The notes under the pieces are model-generated. The model made no database searches. It worked only from the letters and a program-made list of their open reading frames with translations, and was not told the origin of the DNA. A stretch of DNA of 64,000 bases. It comes from Actinomycetes bacterium. Lineage in GTDB: Bacteria > Actinomycetota > Actinomycetes > Propionibacteriales > Propionibacteriaceae. The position numbers and the translations under genes are program-made. Location: the NCBI GenBank assembly GCA_023458095.1, contig JAEXAS010000009.1:186001-250000 (forward strand), in the 5' to 3' direction. Numbering within the stretch: position 1 is the stretch's first letter; each line of letters begins with the position of its first letter. Positions 33,110 to 42,190 of the stretch are shown piece by piece.

Positions 33110-36100
33110 TGCCACGCCGTACCGACATCTCCTCGATCCTGGTCATCGGCTCGGGGCCGATCGTGATCGGACAGGCCTGCGAGTTCGACTATTCGGGCAC
33201 CCAGGCCTGCCGAGTACTGCGCGAAGAGGGCTTCCGAGTCATCCTGGTGAACTCCAACCCGGCCACGATCATGACCGACCCGGAGTTCGCCGATGCCACC
33301 TACATCGAGCCGATCCAGCCCGAATACCTGGAGAAGGTGATCGCCAAGGAACGTCCCGACGCTCTGCTGCCCACCCTGGGTGGTCAGACTGCGCTCAATG
33401 CCGCAGTGGCCCTGCACGAATCCGGGGTGCTGGCCACATACGGCGTGGAACTCATCGGTGCCTCCATCGATGCCATCCAATCCGGTGAGGACCGGGAGAA
33501 GTTCAAGGAGATCGTCGCCGGACTGGAGGTGCCGGGGGCGAATCCAGAAGTCGCGCGCTCGGCAATCTGCCACAGCCTGGACGAAGTCATGGCCGCGGTC
33601 GACGAACTCGGCTACCCGGTGGTGGTTCGGCCCAGCTTCACCATGGGGGGTGTGGGCTCCGGATTCGCCCATGACGAGGGGGAACTGCGCCGCATCGCCG
33701 GCATCGGACTGTCGTCCTCGCCGGTCACCGAGGTCCTCATCGAGGAGTCGGTGCTGGGCTGGAAGGAATATGAGCTCGAGGTGATGCGCGACAAGGCCGA
33801 CAACGTGGTCATTGTCTGCAGCATCGAGAACTTCGACCCCATGGGTGTTCATACCGGTGACTCGATCACGGTGGCCCCGGCCATGACCTTGACCGACCGG
33901 GAATACCAGTCGATGCGCGACGTGGGCATCGCGGTGATTCGGGCGGTGGGAGTCGACACCGGAGGCTGCAACATCCAGTTCGCAATCAACCCCGACGACG
34001 GCCGCATGATCGTCATCGAGATGAATCCGCGGGTGTCACGGTCTTCGGCACTGGCCAGTAAGGCCACCGGTTTCCCGATCGCCAAGATCGCCGCCCGGGT
34101 GGCGGTGGGCTACACCCTCGACGAAATCCCCAACGACATCACCGCTGAGACACCGGCCTCCTTCGAACCCACCTTGGACTACGTGGTGGTGAAGGCCCCG
34201 CGGTTCGCCTTCGAGAAGTTCCCGGGCGCTGATTCGACCCTCACCACGCACATGAAGAGCGTCGGCGAGGCGATGGCGATCGGACGCAACTTCACCGAAG
34301 CCCTGGGCAAGGCCCTGCGATCGTTGGAGGACGCGAAAGCAGGTTTCGACTTCACCGGGCCGATCACGGCGTCGTTGAACGATCTGCTCACCGCGATGAA
34401 GCGGCCTCATGACGGGCGAATCCGATTGCTCATGCAGGCCTTCCGGCTCGGCGCAACCAATGAGCAACTGTTCGAGGCGACCAAGATCGATCCGTGGTTC
34501 ATCGACCAGTTGCGGCTGATCCATGAGGTCGCCGAGCAGGTGCGTGAGGCCCCGGAGATCACCGCAGACCTGCTGCGACTGGCCAAGCGACACGGCCTGT
34601 CCGATGAGCAACTGGCTCGGCTGCGCAACCAATCCGCAGACGTGATTCGTGGCCTGCGTTGGGCGCTCGGCGTGCGTCCGGTCTACAAGACGGTGGACAC
34701 CTGCGCCGCAGAGTTCGCAGCCCGGACTCCCTACCACTACTCCTCCTACGACGAAGAGACCGAGGTTGCGCCCCGCACCCGGCCTGCGGTGCTGATCCTG
34801 GGCTCGGGACCTAACCGCATCGGCCAAGGCATTGAGTTCGACTACTCCTGTGTTCATGCCGCCATGGCATTGCAGGCCGCCGGCTACGAATCGGTGATGG
34901 TCAACTGCAACCCCGAAACGGTCTCCACCGACTACGACACCTCCGACCGGCTGTACTTCGAGCCGCTGACCTTGGAGGACGTTCTGGAGGTCTACCACGC
35001 CGAAGCCGCCGCCGGCCCGGTGGCCGGAGTGATCGTGCAGTTGGGTGGCCAGACCCCGCTGAAGCTGGCCCAGGTGTTGAAGGATGCCGGGGTGCCGATC
35101 GTGGGCACCCCGCCGGAGGCGATCAACCTCGCCGAAGAGCGTGGTGCCTTCGGGCAGGTGCTTACCGAAGCCGGCCTGCCAGCCCCGGCCTACGGCATGG
35201 CCGAATCCGCCGAAGCCGCCTTGGAGATCGCCCACGACATCGGCTATCCGGTGCTGGTGCGTCCGTCCTATGTGTTGGGCGGACGCGGCATGGAAATCGT
35301 CTACGACGATGCCTCCCTGGTCGCCTACATTCAGCGGGCCACTGACATCACCCCGTCGCGCCCGGTCCTGGTGGACCGTTTCCTCGACGATGCGATCGAG
35401 ATCGATGTGGACGCCCTGTACGACGGCACCGAGCTGTACCTGGGTGGAGTCATGGAACATATCGAGGAGGCCGGCATCCACTCCGGGGATTCGGCCTGCT
35501 CGCTGCCTTCGATCACGCTGGGCAATGAGGTCATCGACCAGATCCGTATCTCGACCGAAGCCATCGCCCGCGGCGTCGGGGTGCGCGGGCTGTTGAACAT
35601 TCAGTTCGCGCTGCTGTCGGATGTGCTCTACGTATTGGAAGCCAACCCGCGCGCCTCACGGACCGTGCCCTTCGTGTCCAAGGCCACCGATACCGCGCTG
35701 GCCAAGGCAGCCACCCGGATCTCGCTGGGCGCCACCATCGCTGAGTTGCGTGCCGAAGGACTGCTGCGCCCGGTGGGAATGGACGGCACCACCATGCTGG
35801 ATCATTCCCCGATCGCGGTGAAGGAAGCCGTGATGCCGTTCAACCGGTTCCGCACGGCCGACGGTTCGTGGGTGGACAGCCTGTTGGGGCCGGAGATGAA
35901 ATCCACCGGCGAGGTGATGGGCCTGGATCGATCCTTCGGGACGGCCTTTGCCAAGAGCCAAGCCGCCTCCTTCGGCAATGTGCCGATCACCGGGACGGTG
36001 TTCGTCTCGGTCGCCAATCGTGACAAGCGCCACGCGATCTTCCCGGTGAAGCGCCTGGCCGATCTGGGCTTCACGATTCTGGCCACCGAAGGCACCGCCC

Positions 36101-36441
36101 AGGTGTTGCGCCGTCAGGACGTCGAAGTGACCACGATCCGCAAGGCCACCCAAGGCCCCGGGCCCAATGGCGAAAAGACGGTCGTGCAGTCGATCCTGGA
36201 CGGCGAGATCGACCTGATCTTCAACACCCCGCACGGCCAGTCCAAGGACGGCAGCCCCCGAAAGGATGGCTGGGAGATCCGCTCGGCGGCGATTCTGGCC
36301 GATGTTCCCTGTGTGACCACCGTGCAGGGCCTCGGCGCCTGCGTCCAGGGAATCGAGGCGCTGCGCCGCGGTGCGGTGGAGGTGTGTTCGCTACAGGATT
36401 GGAGTGCCGGGGTCGCCGCCGAGATCGCCGAGCGGGCCTGA
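33109..36441 (+). CDS. carB: Carbamoyl-phosphate synthase large subunit
   Basis: 1110 residues with two homologous ATP-grasp halves: VIGSGPIVIGQACEFDYSGTQACR in the first and ILGSGPNRIGQGIEFDYSCVHAA in the second. Metal and ATP motifs include VIEMNPRVSRSSALASKATGFPIA and VLEANPRASRTVPFVSKATDTALA. The C-terminal ~150 residues are the allosteric MGS-like domain. It makes carbamoyl phosphate for pyrimidines and arginine. It is coupled directly to carA and, one base later, to pyrD. Confidence 0.98.
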   Translation: MPRRTDISSILVIGSGPIVIGQACEFDYSGTQACRVLREEGFRVILVNSNPATIMTDPEFADATYIEPIQPEYLEKVIAKERPDALLPTLGGQTALNAAVALHESGVLATYGVELIGASIDAIQSGEDREKFKEIVAGLEVPGANPEVARSAICHSLDEVMAAVDELGYPVVVRPSFTMGGVGSGFAHDEGELRRIAGIGLSSSPVTEVLIEESVLGWKEYELEVMRDKADNVVIVCSIENFDPMGVHTGDSITVAPAMTLTDREYQSMRDVGIAVIRAVGVDTGGCNIQFAINPDDGRMIVIEMNPRVSRSSALASKATGFPIAKIAARVAVGYTLDEIPNDITAETPASFEPTLDYVVVKAPRFAFEKFPGADSTLTTHMKSVGEAMAIGRNFTEALGKALRSLEDAKAGFDFTGPITASLNDLLTAMKRPHDGRIRLLMQAFRLGATNEQLFEATKIDPWFIDQLRLIHEVAEQVREAPEITADLLRLAKRHGLSDEQLARLRNQSADVIRGLRWALGVRPVYKTVDTCAAEFAARTPYHYSSYDEETEVAPRTRPAVLILGSGPNRIGQGIEFDYSCVHAAMALQAAGYESVMVNCNPETVSTDYDTSDRLYFEPLTLEDVLEVYHAEAAAGPVAGVIVQLGGQTPLKLAQVLKDAGVPIVGTPPEAINLAEERGAFGQVLTEAGLPAPAYGMAESAEAALEIAHDIGYPVLVRPSYVLGGRGMEIVYDDASLVAYIQRATDITPSRPVLVDRFLDDAIEIDVDALYDGTELYLGGVMEHIEEAGIHSGDSACSLPSITLGNEVIDQIRISTEAIARGVGVRGLLNIQFALLSDVLYVLEANPRASRTVPFVSKATDTALAKAATRISLGATIAELRAEGLLRPVGMDGTTMLDHSPIAVKEAVMPFNRFRTADGSWVDSLLGPEMKSTGEVMGLDRSFGTAFAKSQAASFGNVPITGTVFVSVANRDKRHAIFPVKRLADLGFTILATEGTAQVLRRQDVEVTTIRKATQGPGPNGEKTVVQSILDGEIDLIFNTPHGQSKDGSPRKDGWEIRSAAILADVPCVTTVQGLGACVQGIEALRRGAVEVCSLQDWSAGVAAEIAERA

Positions 36442-36442
36442 G

Positions 36443-37537
36443 ATGGCTCTGCCCGTCGGCTTGCTCAGTTTCGGCTACCAGAAGCTGCTGCGTCCGATGC
36501 TGTTCGCCGCCTATGACGGCGATCCTGAGCGCATCCATGAACGGATGATCGACATGCTGGCCGGGGTCGGCTCGCGACCCGCGGCACGTCGGCTGGTCAA
36601 GCTGCTCGCCGACACTGCAGGACGGCCTACTCGGGTCGCCGGCGTCGCCTTCCCCTCGCGGGTCGGCCTGGCGGCCGGAATGGACAAGGACGCATCAGCG
36701 GTGCTGGCTTGGCGGGGGCTTGGCTTCGGATTCGCCGAGGTGGGAACCGTGACCGGCCGTGGCCAATCGGGCAATGATCGGCCACGGGTGTTCCGACTGC
36801 CCGAATCGAAGGCCATCATCAACCGGATGGGGTTCAACAACCCCGGGGCTGCGGTGGTCGCTGCCACGTTGGCCGCCCGCGGAATCTACCGCGGCAACGG
36901 CGCGGCCGGGTTGCCGGTGGGCATCTCCATCGGCAAGACCAAGGTGGTGCCGGTCGCCCAAGCCGTGGCCGACTATCTGGCGTCGCTGCGGCTGTTGGCC
37001 CCGCACGCGGATTATGTAGCGGTGAACGTATCCAGCCCGAACACCCCCGGGCTGCGCAGCCTGCAGGATCACGGTGCGCTGGCGGCGTTGGTGACCGCTC
37101 TGGTCGGCGAGGCCGCCGCGCTGGCCGACGGGGGAGTGCCGGTGCCGATCCTGGTGAAGGTCGCCCCTGATCTGACCGACTCGCAGTTGGACGAAGTGGT
37201 CGGGGTCTGTGAGGACGCCGGCGTTGCGGGGCTCATCGCCACCAACACCACGCTGGCCCGCGACGGCCTGGCTGTGGCCGAGCAGGGACTGGCCGATCAG
37301 GCCGGTGGTCTGTCCGGAGCGCCGCTGACCCGACGCGCCCTCCAGGTGGTGAGTCATGTGGCCTCTCGCACCGACTTGCCGGTGATCGGCTGCGGCGGGA
37401 TCATGGCCGCCGCCGATGCTGCCTCGATGTTCGATGCCGGGGCGGCTTTGGTTCAGCTCTACACCGGCTTCCTCTATGCCGGTCCAGCCCTTGCGGCAAG
37501 CATAAACACCGTGGATCTGGCTAAGCTTCACTCGTGA
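36443..37537 (+). CDS. pyrD: Dihydroorotate dehydrogenase (quinone), class 2
   Basis: 364 residues from ATG 36443, one base after carB. The N-terminal ~45 residues form the membrane-associating helices of class 2 enzymes (LLSFGYQKLLRPMLFAAYDGDPERIHERMIDML). GRPTRVAGVAFPSRVGLAAGMDKD and NRMGFNNPGA line the FMN site. VAVNVSSPNTPGLRSLQ has the catalytic serine region, and PVIGCGGIMAAADA the phosphate loop. Electrons pass to quinone. It overlaps pyrF by four bases. Confidence 0.96.
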   Translation: MALPVGLLSFGYQKLLRPMLFAAYDGDPERIHERMIDMLAGVGSRPAARRLVKLLADTAGRPTRVAGVAFPSRVGLAAGMDKDASAVLAWRGLGFGFAEVGTVTGRGQSGNDRPRVFRLPESKAIINRMGFNNPGAAVVAATLAARGIYRGNGAAGLPVGISIGKTKVVPVAQAVADYLASLRLLAPHADYVAVNVSSPNTPGLRSLQDHGALAALVTALVGEAAALADGGVPVPILVKVAPDLTDSQLDEVVGVCEDAGVAGLIATNTTLARDGLAVAEQGLADQAGGLSGAPLTRRALQVVSHVASRTDLPVIGCGGIMAAADAASMFDAGAALVQLYTGFLYAGPALAASINTVDLAKLHS

Positions 37538-38370
37538 GTGGATACTGGCGACGGCTACAAGATGTGGTCTGTGATCGAGGCTCGTTGTGTGTGGGGATCG
37601 ATCCGCATCCCGGCCTGCTGCGGGCGTGGAAACTGAGCGAGGACGCCGCAGGCGTCGAGCGGTTCAGTCGAGAGGTCATTGAGGCCCTCGGCGATCAGGT
37701 CGCCGCCTTCAAACCACAGTCGGCCTTCTTCGAGCGCTACGGCTCCGCCGGCATCGCGGTCCTGGAGCGGGTGCTCGCCGATATCTCTGCCTGCGGAGCG
37801 CTCAGCATCCTGGACATCAAGCGTGGCGACATCGGTTCGACGATGGAGGCCTATGCCGCGGCCTACCTCAGTGATGGCTCCCCGCTGGCTGCCGACGCCA
37901 TCACCGTTTCGCCCTACCTGGGGTTCGGATCGCTGAAGCCCGCCTTCGATCTGGCCTTGGCCACCGAACGAGGTGTCTATGTCCTGGCCCGGACCTCGAA
38001 TCCGGAGGGCGCCGGGGTCCAGTTGGCCCTCAGCGACGACAGTTCCGTGGCCCAATCCATCATCGACGATGCGGCACAGGCGAACCTGGATAGCCGCCAC
38101 CGGGCTATCGGCGTCGTGGTGGGGGGAACCCACAAAACGCTGGGGTGCGATGTGTCGGCCTTCAACGGCTCGATCCTGGTGCCGGGCATCGGCTTTCAAG
38201 GTGGACGCATCAGCGACCTTCCTGGCCTGTTCAAGGACGTGGTCGACCAGGTGCTTCCCGTAGTGGGACGCGGTGTTATCGGCGCTGGGCCCGACCATGG
38301 GGCGCTGCGCGGCAAGGTCGCTGAGCTCCTCGCCGAAGCCCAATCCAGACCGAATCTGATCGAGGAATGA
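37534..38370 (+). CDS. pyrF: Orotidine 5'-phosphate decarboxylase (type 2)
   Basis: 278 residues from GTG 37534 (GTGA overlap with pyrD). LCVGIDPHPGLL and the catalytic LSILDIKRGDIGSTMEAYA (D-x-K-x-x-D) identify the longer type 2 OMP decarboxylase found in actinobacteria. GVVVGGTHK and LVPGIGFQGG supply the phosphate site. It makes UMP. It is the last pyr gene and is followed by a small hairpin. Confidence 0.96.
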   Translation: MSGYWRRLQDVVCDRGSLCVGIDPHPGLLRAWKLSEDAAGVERFSREVIEALGDQVAAFKPQSAFFERYGSAGIAVLERVLADISACGALSILDIKRGDIGSTMEAYAAAYLSDGSPLAADAITVSPYLGFGSLKPAFDLALATERGVYVLARTSNPEGAGVQLALSDDSSVAQSIIDDAAQANLDSRHRAIGVVVGGTHKTLGCDVSAFNGSILVPGIGFQGGRISDLPGLFKDVVDQVLPVVGRGVIGAGPDHGALRGKVAELLAEAQSRPNLIEE

Positions 38371-38382
38371 CTTTCCCATTCC
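38364..38382 (+). terminator. Short hairpin at the end of pyrF
   Basis: GGAATG (38364-38369) and CATTCC (38377-38382) form a 6-bp stem with a 7-base loop over the pyrF stop codon. There is no T-tract. It could mark the end of the car-pyr unit before the separate mihF promoter. Confidence 0.3.
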
Positions 38383-38411
38383 AGGACGTGGCGCAGGACA
38401 CATAGAAACGC

Positions 38412-38417
38412 TAGGTT
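38412..38417 (+). promoter_or_regulatory. -10 element of mihF promoter (TAGGTT)
   Basis: TAGGTT lies 50 bases before the mihF GTG in the 91-base gap after pyrF. mIHF is abundant, so a strong separate promoter is expected. The hexamer fits the pattern seen elsewhere in the window. Confidence 0.4.
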
Positions 38418-38461
38418 ATGGGCGTAAAAGCTCCCCTTGACAACGCAACGAAGGCATTATC

Positions 38462-38773
38462 GTGACTATTCCGCAACTTACTGCCGAACAGCTTGAGGCC
38501 GCTCGGGCCGCTGCTACCGAAGCCCGTCGCCGCCGCGCCGATTTGAAGAGCAAGGTGCGGGAGGGATCCTTGACGCTGTCGGCAGCCCTGGACACCGCCG
38601 CCGTTGACGACGTGCTTGCCCATGTGAAGGTCGTTGACCTGTTGAAGGCGTTGCCGCGAGTAGGGGAGAAGCGCGCCGGATTGGTCATGGAACGTTTGGA
38701 CATCGCACCGAATCGTCGGATTCGGGGCCTGGGCCGGCATCAGGTTGCCGGCCTCAAAGCCGAGTTTCAGTGA
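38462..38773 (+). CDS. mihF: Actinobacterial integration host factor mIHF
   Basis: 103 residues from GTG 38462. It is a small all-alpha protein: a basic N-terminal helix (AARAAATEARRRRADLKSKVREG) and a helix-two-turn-helix region (VKVVDLLKALPRVGEKRAGLVMERLDIAPNRRIRGLGRHQ). This is the nucleoid-associated mIHF/sIHF first recognised as a host factor for phage L5 integration, and it is specific to actinobacteria. It precedes gmk as in mycobacteria and streptomycetes and overlaps it by four bases. Confidence 0.95.
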   Translation: MTIPQLTAEQLEAARAAATEARRRRADLKSKVREGSLTLSAALDTAAVDDVLAHVKVVDLLKALPRVGEKRAGLVMERLDIAPNRRIRGLGRHQVAGLKAEFQ

Positions 38774-39321
38774 CAGCTGACGTCACCGTCTTATCCGGGC
38801 CGTCCGGAGTCGGCAAAGGCACCGTTGTCAAGGCGCTCGCCGACGCGCATCCGCAGGTGTGGGTGTCGGTCTCGGCCACGACCCGACCGCCGAGGCCAGG
38901 GGAGCGTGACGGTGTCGACTACCACTTTGTCGACGATGCCGAGTTCGATCGGCTGATCGCCACCGATGGTCTGCTGGAGTGGGCCAGCGTGCACGGCAGT
39001 GCCCGCTACGGGACGCCCAGCGCGCCGGTGGACGCGGCGTTGGCCGAAGGACGTCCGGTGATTCTGGAGATCGAGTTGCAGGGCGCCCGCCAGATCCGCC
39101 GAAAGCTGCCTGGGGCGCGTTATGTCTTCCTGACCGCTCCGGATCGGGAAACGCTGGTGGGGCGGCTGCGGGATCGGGGTACCGAGACCGAGGAGCAGAT
39201 GCGCGTTCGGCTGCGCACCGCTGAAGGCGAACTCGCTGCCGCCGGAGAATTTGACCACGTCGTGGTGAACGATGATTTGGGTCAAACCGTCGACCAGTTG
39301 GTAGAGTTGTTGGGTCTGTGA
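38770..39321 (+). CDS. gmk: Guanylate kinase
   Basis: 183 residues from GTG 38770. The P-loop is VLSGPSGVGKGTVV and the GMP-binding segment is VSATTRPPRPGERDGVDYHFVDDAEF. The lid and nucleotide region is YVFLTAPDRETLVGRLRDRGTETEEQMRVRL. It phosphorylates GMP or dGMP. Overlaps at both ends (GTGA) show tight coupling with mihF and rpoZ. Confidence 0.95.
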   Translation: MTADVTVLSGPSGVGKGTVVKALADAHPQVWVSVSATTRPPRPGERDGVDYHFVDDAEFDRLIATDGLLEWASVHGSARYGTPSAPVDAALAEGRPVILEIELQGARQIRRKLPGARYVFLTAPDRETLVGRLRDRGTETEEQMRVRLRTAEGELAAAGEFDHVVVNDDLGQTVDQLVELLGL

Positions 39322-39710
39322 ACCGCCTGCCGCCGTCGCGGCGGGCTCACCACCTGATCAGAAAGCTGAACTTGAGCACTCAAACCTCCGAGGGGATCAC
39401 CAATCCACCTATCGACGAGCTGCTGACCACTGTCGATTCCAAGTACCGGCTGGTCCTCTTCGCCGCCAAGCGCGCGCGTCAGATCAACGCCTACTACTCC
39501 CAGTTGGGAGAGGGCCTGTTGGAGAACGTCGGGCCGCTGGTGGAGATCGGAATTCAAGAGAAGCCGTTGACCATCGCCTTGCGCGAGATCAACGCCGGGG
39601 TCTTGGAATGCACCGACATCGATCCCGAGGCTGAGGCCGCCGCTCGCGCCGAAGCCGTTGCTGACCCGGACTTTTCGCTGGAGCCTTTCGGCACCGACGA
39701 TCTGGCCTGA
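39318..39710 (+). CDS. rpoZ: RNA polymerase omega subunit
   Basis: Up to 130 residues from GTG 39318. TTG 39372 (MSTQTSEGITNPPIDELL) gives 112 residues and the N-terminus best matching actinobacterial omega proteins, so the true start may be there. The family core is SKYRLVLFAAKRARQINAYYSQLGEGLLENVGPLV followed by EKPLTIALREINAG. Omega stabilises the beta' subunit and in some bacteria binds ppGpp. The acidic alanine-rich tail is typical. Confidence 0.92.
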   Translation: MNRLPPSRRAHHLIRKLNLSTQTSEGITNPPIDELLTTVDSKYRLVLFAAKRARQINAYYSQLGEGLLENVGPLVEIGIQEKPLTIALREINAGVLECTDIDPEAEAAARAEAVADPDFSLEPFGTDDLA

Positions 39711-39734
39711 TCCCCGGACCGATCGGGTCTTGCC

Positions 39735-40955
39735 ATGAGCCGGATCGTTCTGGGAGTCTCGGCAGGGATCGCCGCCTACAAGGCGGCATCGGTGCTGCGT
39801 CGACTCGCCGAGGCCGGCCATGAGATTGAGGTTGTGCCGACCCCGGCGTCCTTGAACTTCGTGGGCGCCACCACTTGGGCTGCGCTATCGGGCCGTCCGG
39901 TGCATACCGAGGTCTTTGCCGAGGCTGACCAGGTCAACCATGTCCGGATCGGCCGTGAGGCTGATCTGGTCCTGGTCGCACCGGCGACCGCGGATCTGTT
40001 GGCCCGGGCCGCCAGCGGGCGGGCCGATGACCTGCTCACCAACGTCTTACTCACCGCGCGCTGCCCGGTGATGTTCGCACCGGCCATGCATACCGAAATG
40101 TGGCTGCATCCGGCCACCCAGCACAATGTCGCCACCCTGCGATCCCGCGGGGTGGTCGTGTTGGATCCGGCCGTGGGACGACTGACCGGTCCGGACTCCG
40201 GACCAGGCCGGCTGCCGGAGCCCGAGGACATCGCCGCCACCGCCTTGGCGCTGCTCGAATCACCGACGCTCGCTTCAGCCCTGTCTCGGCAGGACCTGGC
40301 CGGACGGCGGGTTGTCATCAGCGCCGGCGGCACGCACGAGCGCATCGATCCGGTTCGATTTGTGGGCAATGCCTCCTCCGGACGGATGGGGGTGGCCCTG
40401 GCTCGGGCGGCGGCCGCGCGTGGGGCCGAGGTGACTTTGGTTGCGGCGAATCTGAGCGTCCCGGCGCCGTCGGGGGTTCGGCTGCACACCGTGGTCTCTG
40501 CTGCTGAGTTGGCGGCCGCGATGCATCAGGCGGCTGTCGACGCCGAGGTGATCGTGATGGCGGCAGCCGTGGCCGACTATGCCCCGGCGCAGAGCACGCC
40601 GGACAAGATCAAGAAGGACCATGCCGAAGCGCTGCACCTGGAGTTGACCCAGACTCCGGATGTACTCGCCGAATTGGTGGCTGCGCGTCCGACGGCTCAG
40701 GTGATCGTGGGCTTCGCTGCCGAGACCGCGGCCGATCCCGGCCAACTCCTCGACCTGGCCCGCGCCAAGCGTGCCCGCAAGGGCTGCCAGGTGCTGGTGG
40801 CCAACGACGTCACCGATGGTGCCGTCTTCGGAGCCGAGACCAATCAGGGCTTCATTCTTACCGACACCACCGCGGTGCCGTTCGCGGGCTCGAAGCTGTC
40901 GGTGGCCCATGCAATTCTGGACGCCGTGGTCGCGTCCACCGAAAGGAAGATGTAG
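39735..40955 (+). CDS. coaBC: Bifunctional phosphopantothenoylcysteine decarboxylase/synthetase
   Basis: 406 residues. The CoaC half has ILGVSAGIAAYKA, VNHVRIGREADLVLVAPATADLLA and MFAPAMHTEMWLHPA (FMN site and the catalytic region). The CoaB half begins at about residue 190 with VISAGGTHERIDPVRFVGNASSGRMGVALARAAAARGAEVTLV and includes AAVADYAP and KIKK. It converts phosphopantothenate plus cysteine to phosphopantetheine. metK begins at the next base. Confidence 0.96.
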   Translation: MSRIVLGVSAGIAAYKAASVLRRLAEAGHEIEVVPTPASLNFVGATTWAALSGRPVHTEVFAEADQVNHVRIGREADLVLVAPATADLLARAASGRADDLLTNVLLTARCPVMFAPAMHTEMWLHPATQHNVATLRSRGVVVLDPAVGRLTGPDSGPGRLPEPEDIAATALALLESPTLASALSRQDLAGRRVVISAGGTHERIDPVRFVGNASSGRMGVALARAAAARGAEVTLVAANLSVPAPSGVRLHTVVSAAELAAAMHQAAVDAEVIVMAAAVADYAPAQSTPDKIKKDHAEALHLELTQTPDVLAELVAARPTAQVIVGFAAETAADPGQLLDLARAKRARKGCQVLVANDVTDGAVFGAETNQGFILTDTTAVPFAGSKLSVAHAILDAVVASTERKM

Positions 40956-42143
40956 ATGAGTCGGCTATTCACCTCGGAGTCGGTGACCGAAGGTCACCCG
41001 GACAAGGTGGCCGACGCCATCTCCGATGCGGTCCTGGATCGCTTGTTGAAGAAGGATCCTTCCTCCCGGGTGGCGGTGGAGACTCTGGTGACCACCGGCC
41101 TGGTGCTGGTCGCCGGGGAGGTAACCACCAAGGCTTACGCCGATGTCGGCCTGTTGGCCCGCAAGACGCTGTTGGGCATCGGGTACAACTCCTCAGCCGC
41201 CGGACTGAACGGCGACACCTGCGGGGTGACGGTCTCGCTGGGCAACCAGTCTGCAGACATCGCCCAGGGCGTCAATCGGGCCGAGGAAAACCGGGTGGAC
41301 GGCTCGGCGGACTACCTGGATCTGCAAGGCGCCGGCGATCAAGGCTTGATGTTCGGCTATGCCTGCAATGAGACTGCGACGCTGATGCCGCTGCCCATCG
41401 ACATCGCCCATCGCATGTCGGAGCGTCTCGCCGAGGTTCGCAAGAGTGGCGAGTTGGATTTCCTGCTGCCCGACGGTAAGACCCAGGTCACCATCGAATA
41501 CGACGGTTCGACCCCGGTTCGGGTGGACGCTGTGGTGGTCTCCTCCCAGCACCGGGAGAATGTGGAGCAATCCACCATCGCCGCCGAACTGCGCGCCCGG
41601 GTGATCGAGCCGGTGCTGGCGCGCTACCCGATCTCGACCGCCGGGTTGAAGACCTATGTGAATCCCACCGGGAAGTTCACCATCGGCGGACCCAAGGGCG
41701 ATGCCGGCGTCACCGGGCGCAAGATCATCGTCGACACCTACGGCGGCATGGCCCGCCATGGCGGCGGCGCCTTCTCCGGCAAGGACCCCTCGAAGGTCGA
41801 CCGGTCTGCGGCCTACGCGATGCGTTGGGTGGCCAAGAACGTAGTCGCGGCCGGATTGGCGGATCGCTGCGAGGTTCAGGTGGCCTATGCCATCGGCCGG
41901 GCCCATCCGGTCGGCTTCTACGTGGACTGCTTCGGCACCGAGAAGGTGTCCTTGGGCCAGATCACCACGGCAGTGCAGGACATCTTCGATCTCCGCCCGG
42001 CGGCGATCATCGCCGACCTCGACCTGATCCGTCCGATTTATTCCAAGGTGACCAACTATGGCCACTTCGGTCGCGAACTGCCTGAGATGACCTGGGAGCG
42101 CACCGATCGCGCGGACGCCTTGGCCGCCGCAGTGCGGGGTTGA
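40956..42143 (+). CDS. metK: S-adenosylmethionine synthetase
   Basis: 395 residues. LFTSESVTEGHPDKVADAISDAVLD is the N-terminal signature, GAGDQGLMFGYACNET the methionine/ATP loop, and GGGAFSGKDPSKVDRSAAYAMR the phosphate-binding loop. It starts directly after coaBC with GAAAGGAAG as ribosome site inside that gene. The stop codon lies in a short tandem duplication. Confidence 0.97.
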   Translation: MSRLFTSESVTEGHPDKVADAISDAVLDRLLKKDPSSRVAVETLVTTGLVLVAGEVTTKAYADVGLLARKTLLGIGYNSSAAGLNGDTCGVTVSLGNQSADIAQGVNRAEENRVDGSADYLDLQGAGDQGLMFGYACNETATLMPLPIDIAHRMSERLAEVRKSGELDFLLPDGKTQVTIEYDGSTPVRVDAVVVSSQHRENVEQSTIAAELRARVIEPVLARYPISTAGLKTYVNPTGKFTIGGPKGDAGVTGRKIIVDTYGGMARHGGGAFSGKDPSKVDRSAAYAMRWVAKNVVAAGLADRCEVQVAYAIGRAHPVGFYVDCFGTEKVSLGQITTAVQDIFDLRPAAIIADLDLIRPIYSKVTNYGHFGRELPEMTWERTDRADALAAAVRG

Positions 42144-42164
42144 CCGTCGCGGGGGTTGACCGTC
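42134..42164 (+). repeat. 15/16-bp tandem duplication over the metK stop
   Basis: GCGGGGTTGACCGTC (42134-42148) is followed directly by the same sequence with one extra G (42149-42164). The first copy carries the last two metK codons and TGA. It resembles the repeats at the relA and rpe ends. Confidence 0.85.
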
Positions 42165-42190
42165 GGCACTGAGCACTACCATGGCGGACC

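Noticed and set aside
38438..38443. TTGACA upstream of mihF as a -35
   Set aside because: No -10 lies at 16-18 bases downstream before the start codon. The TAGGTT upstream fits better as the -10.
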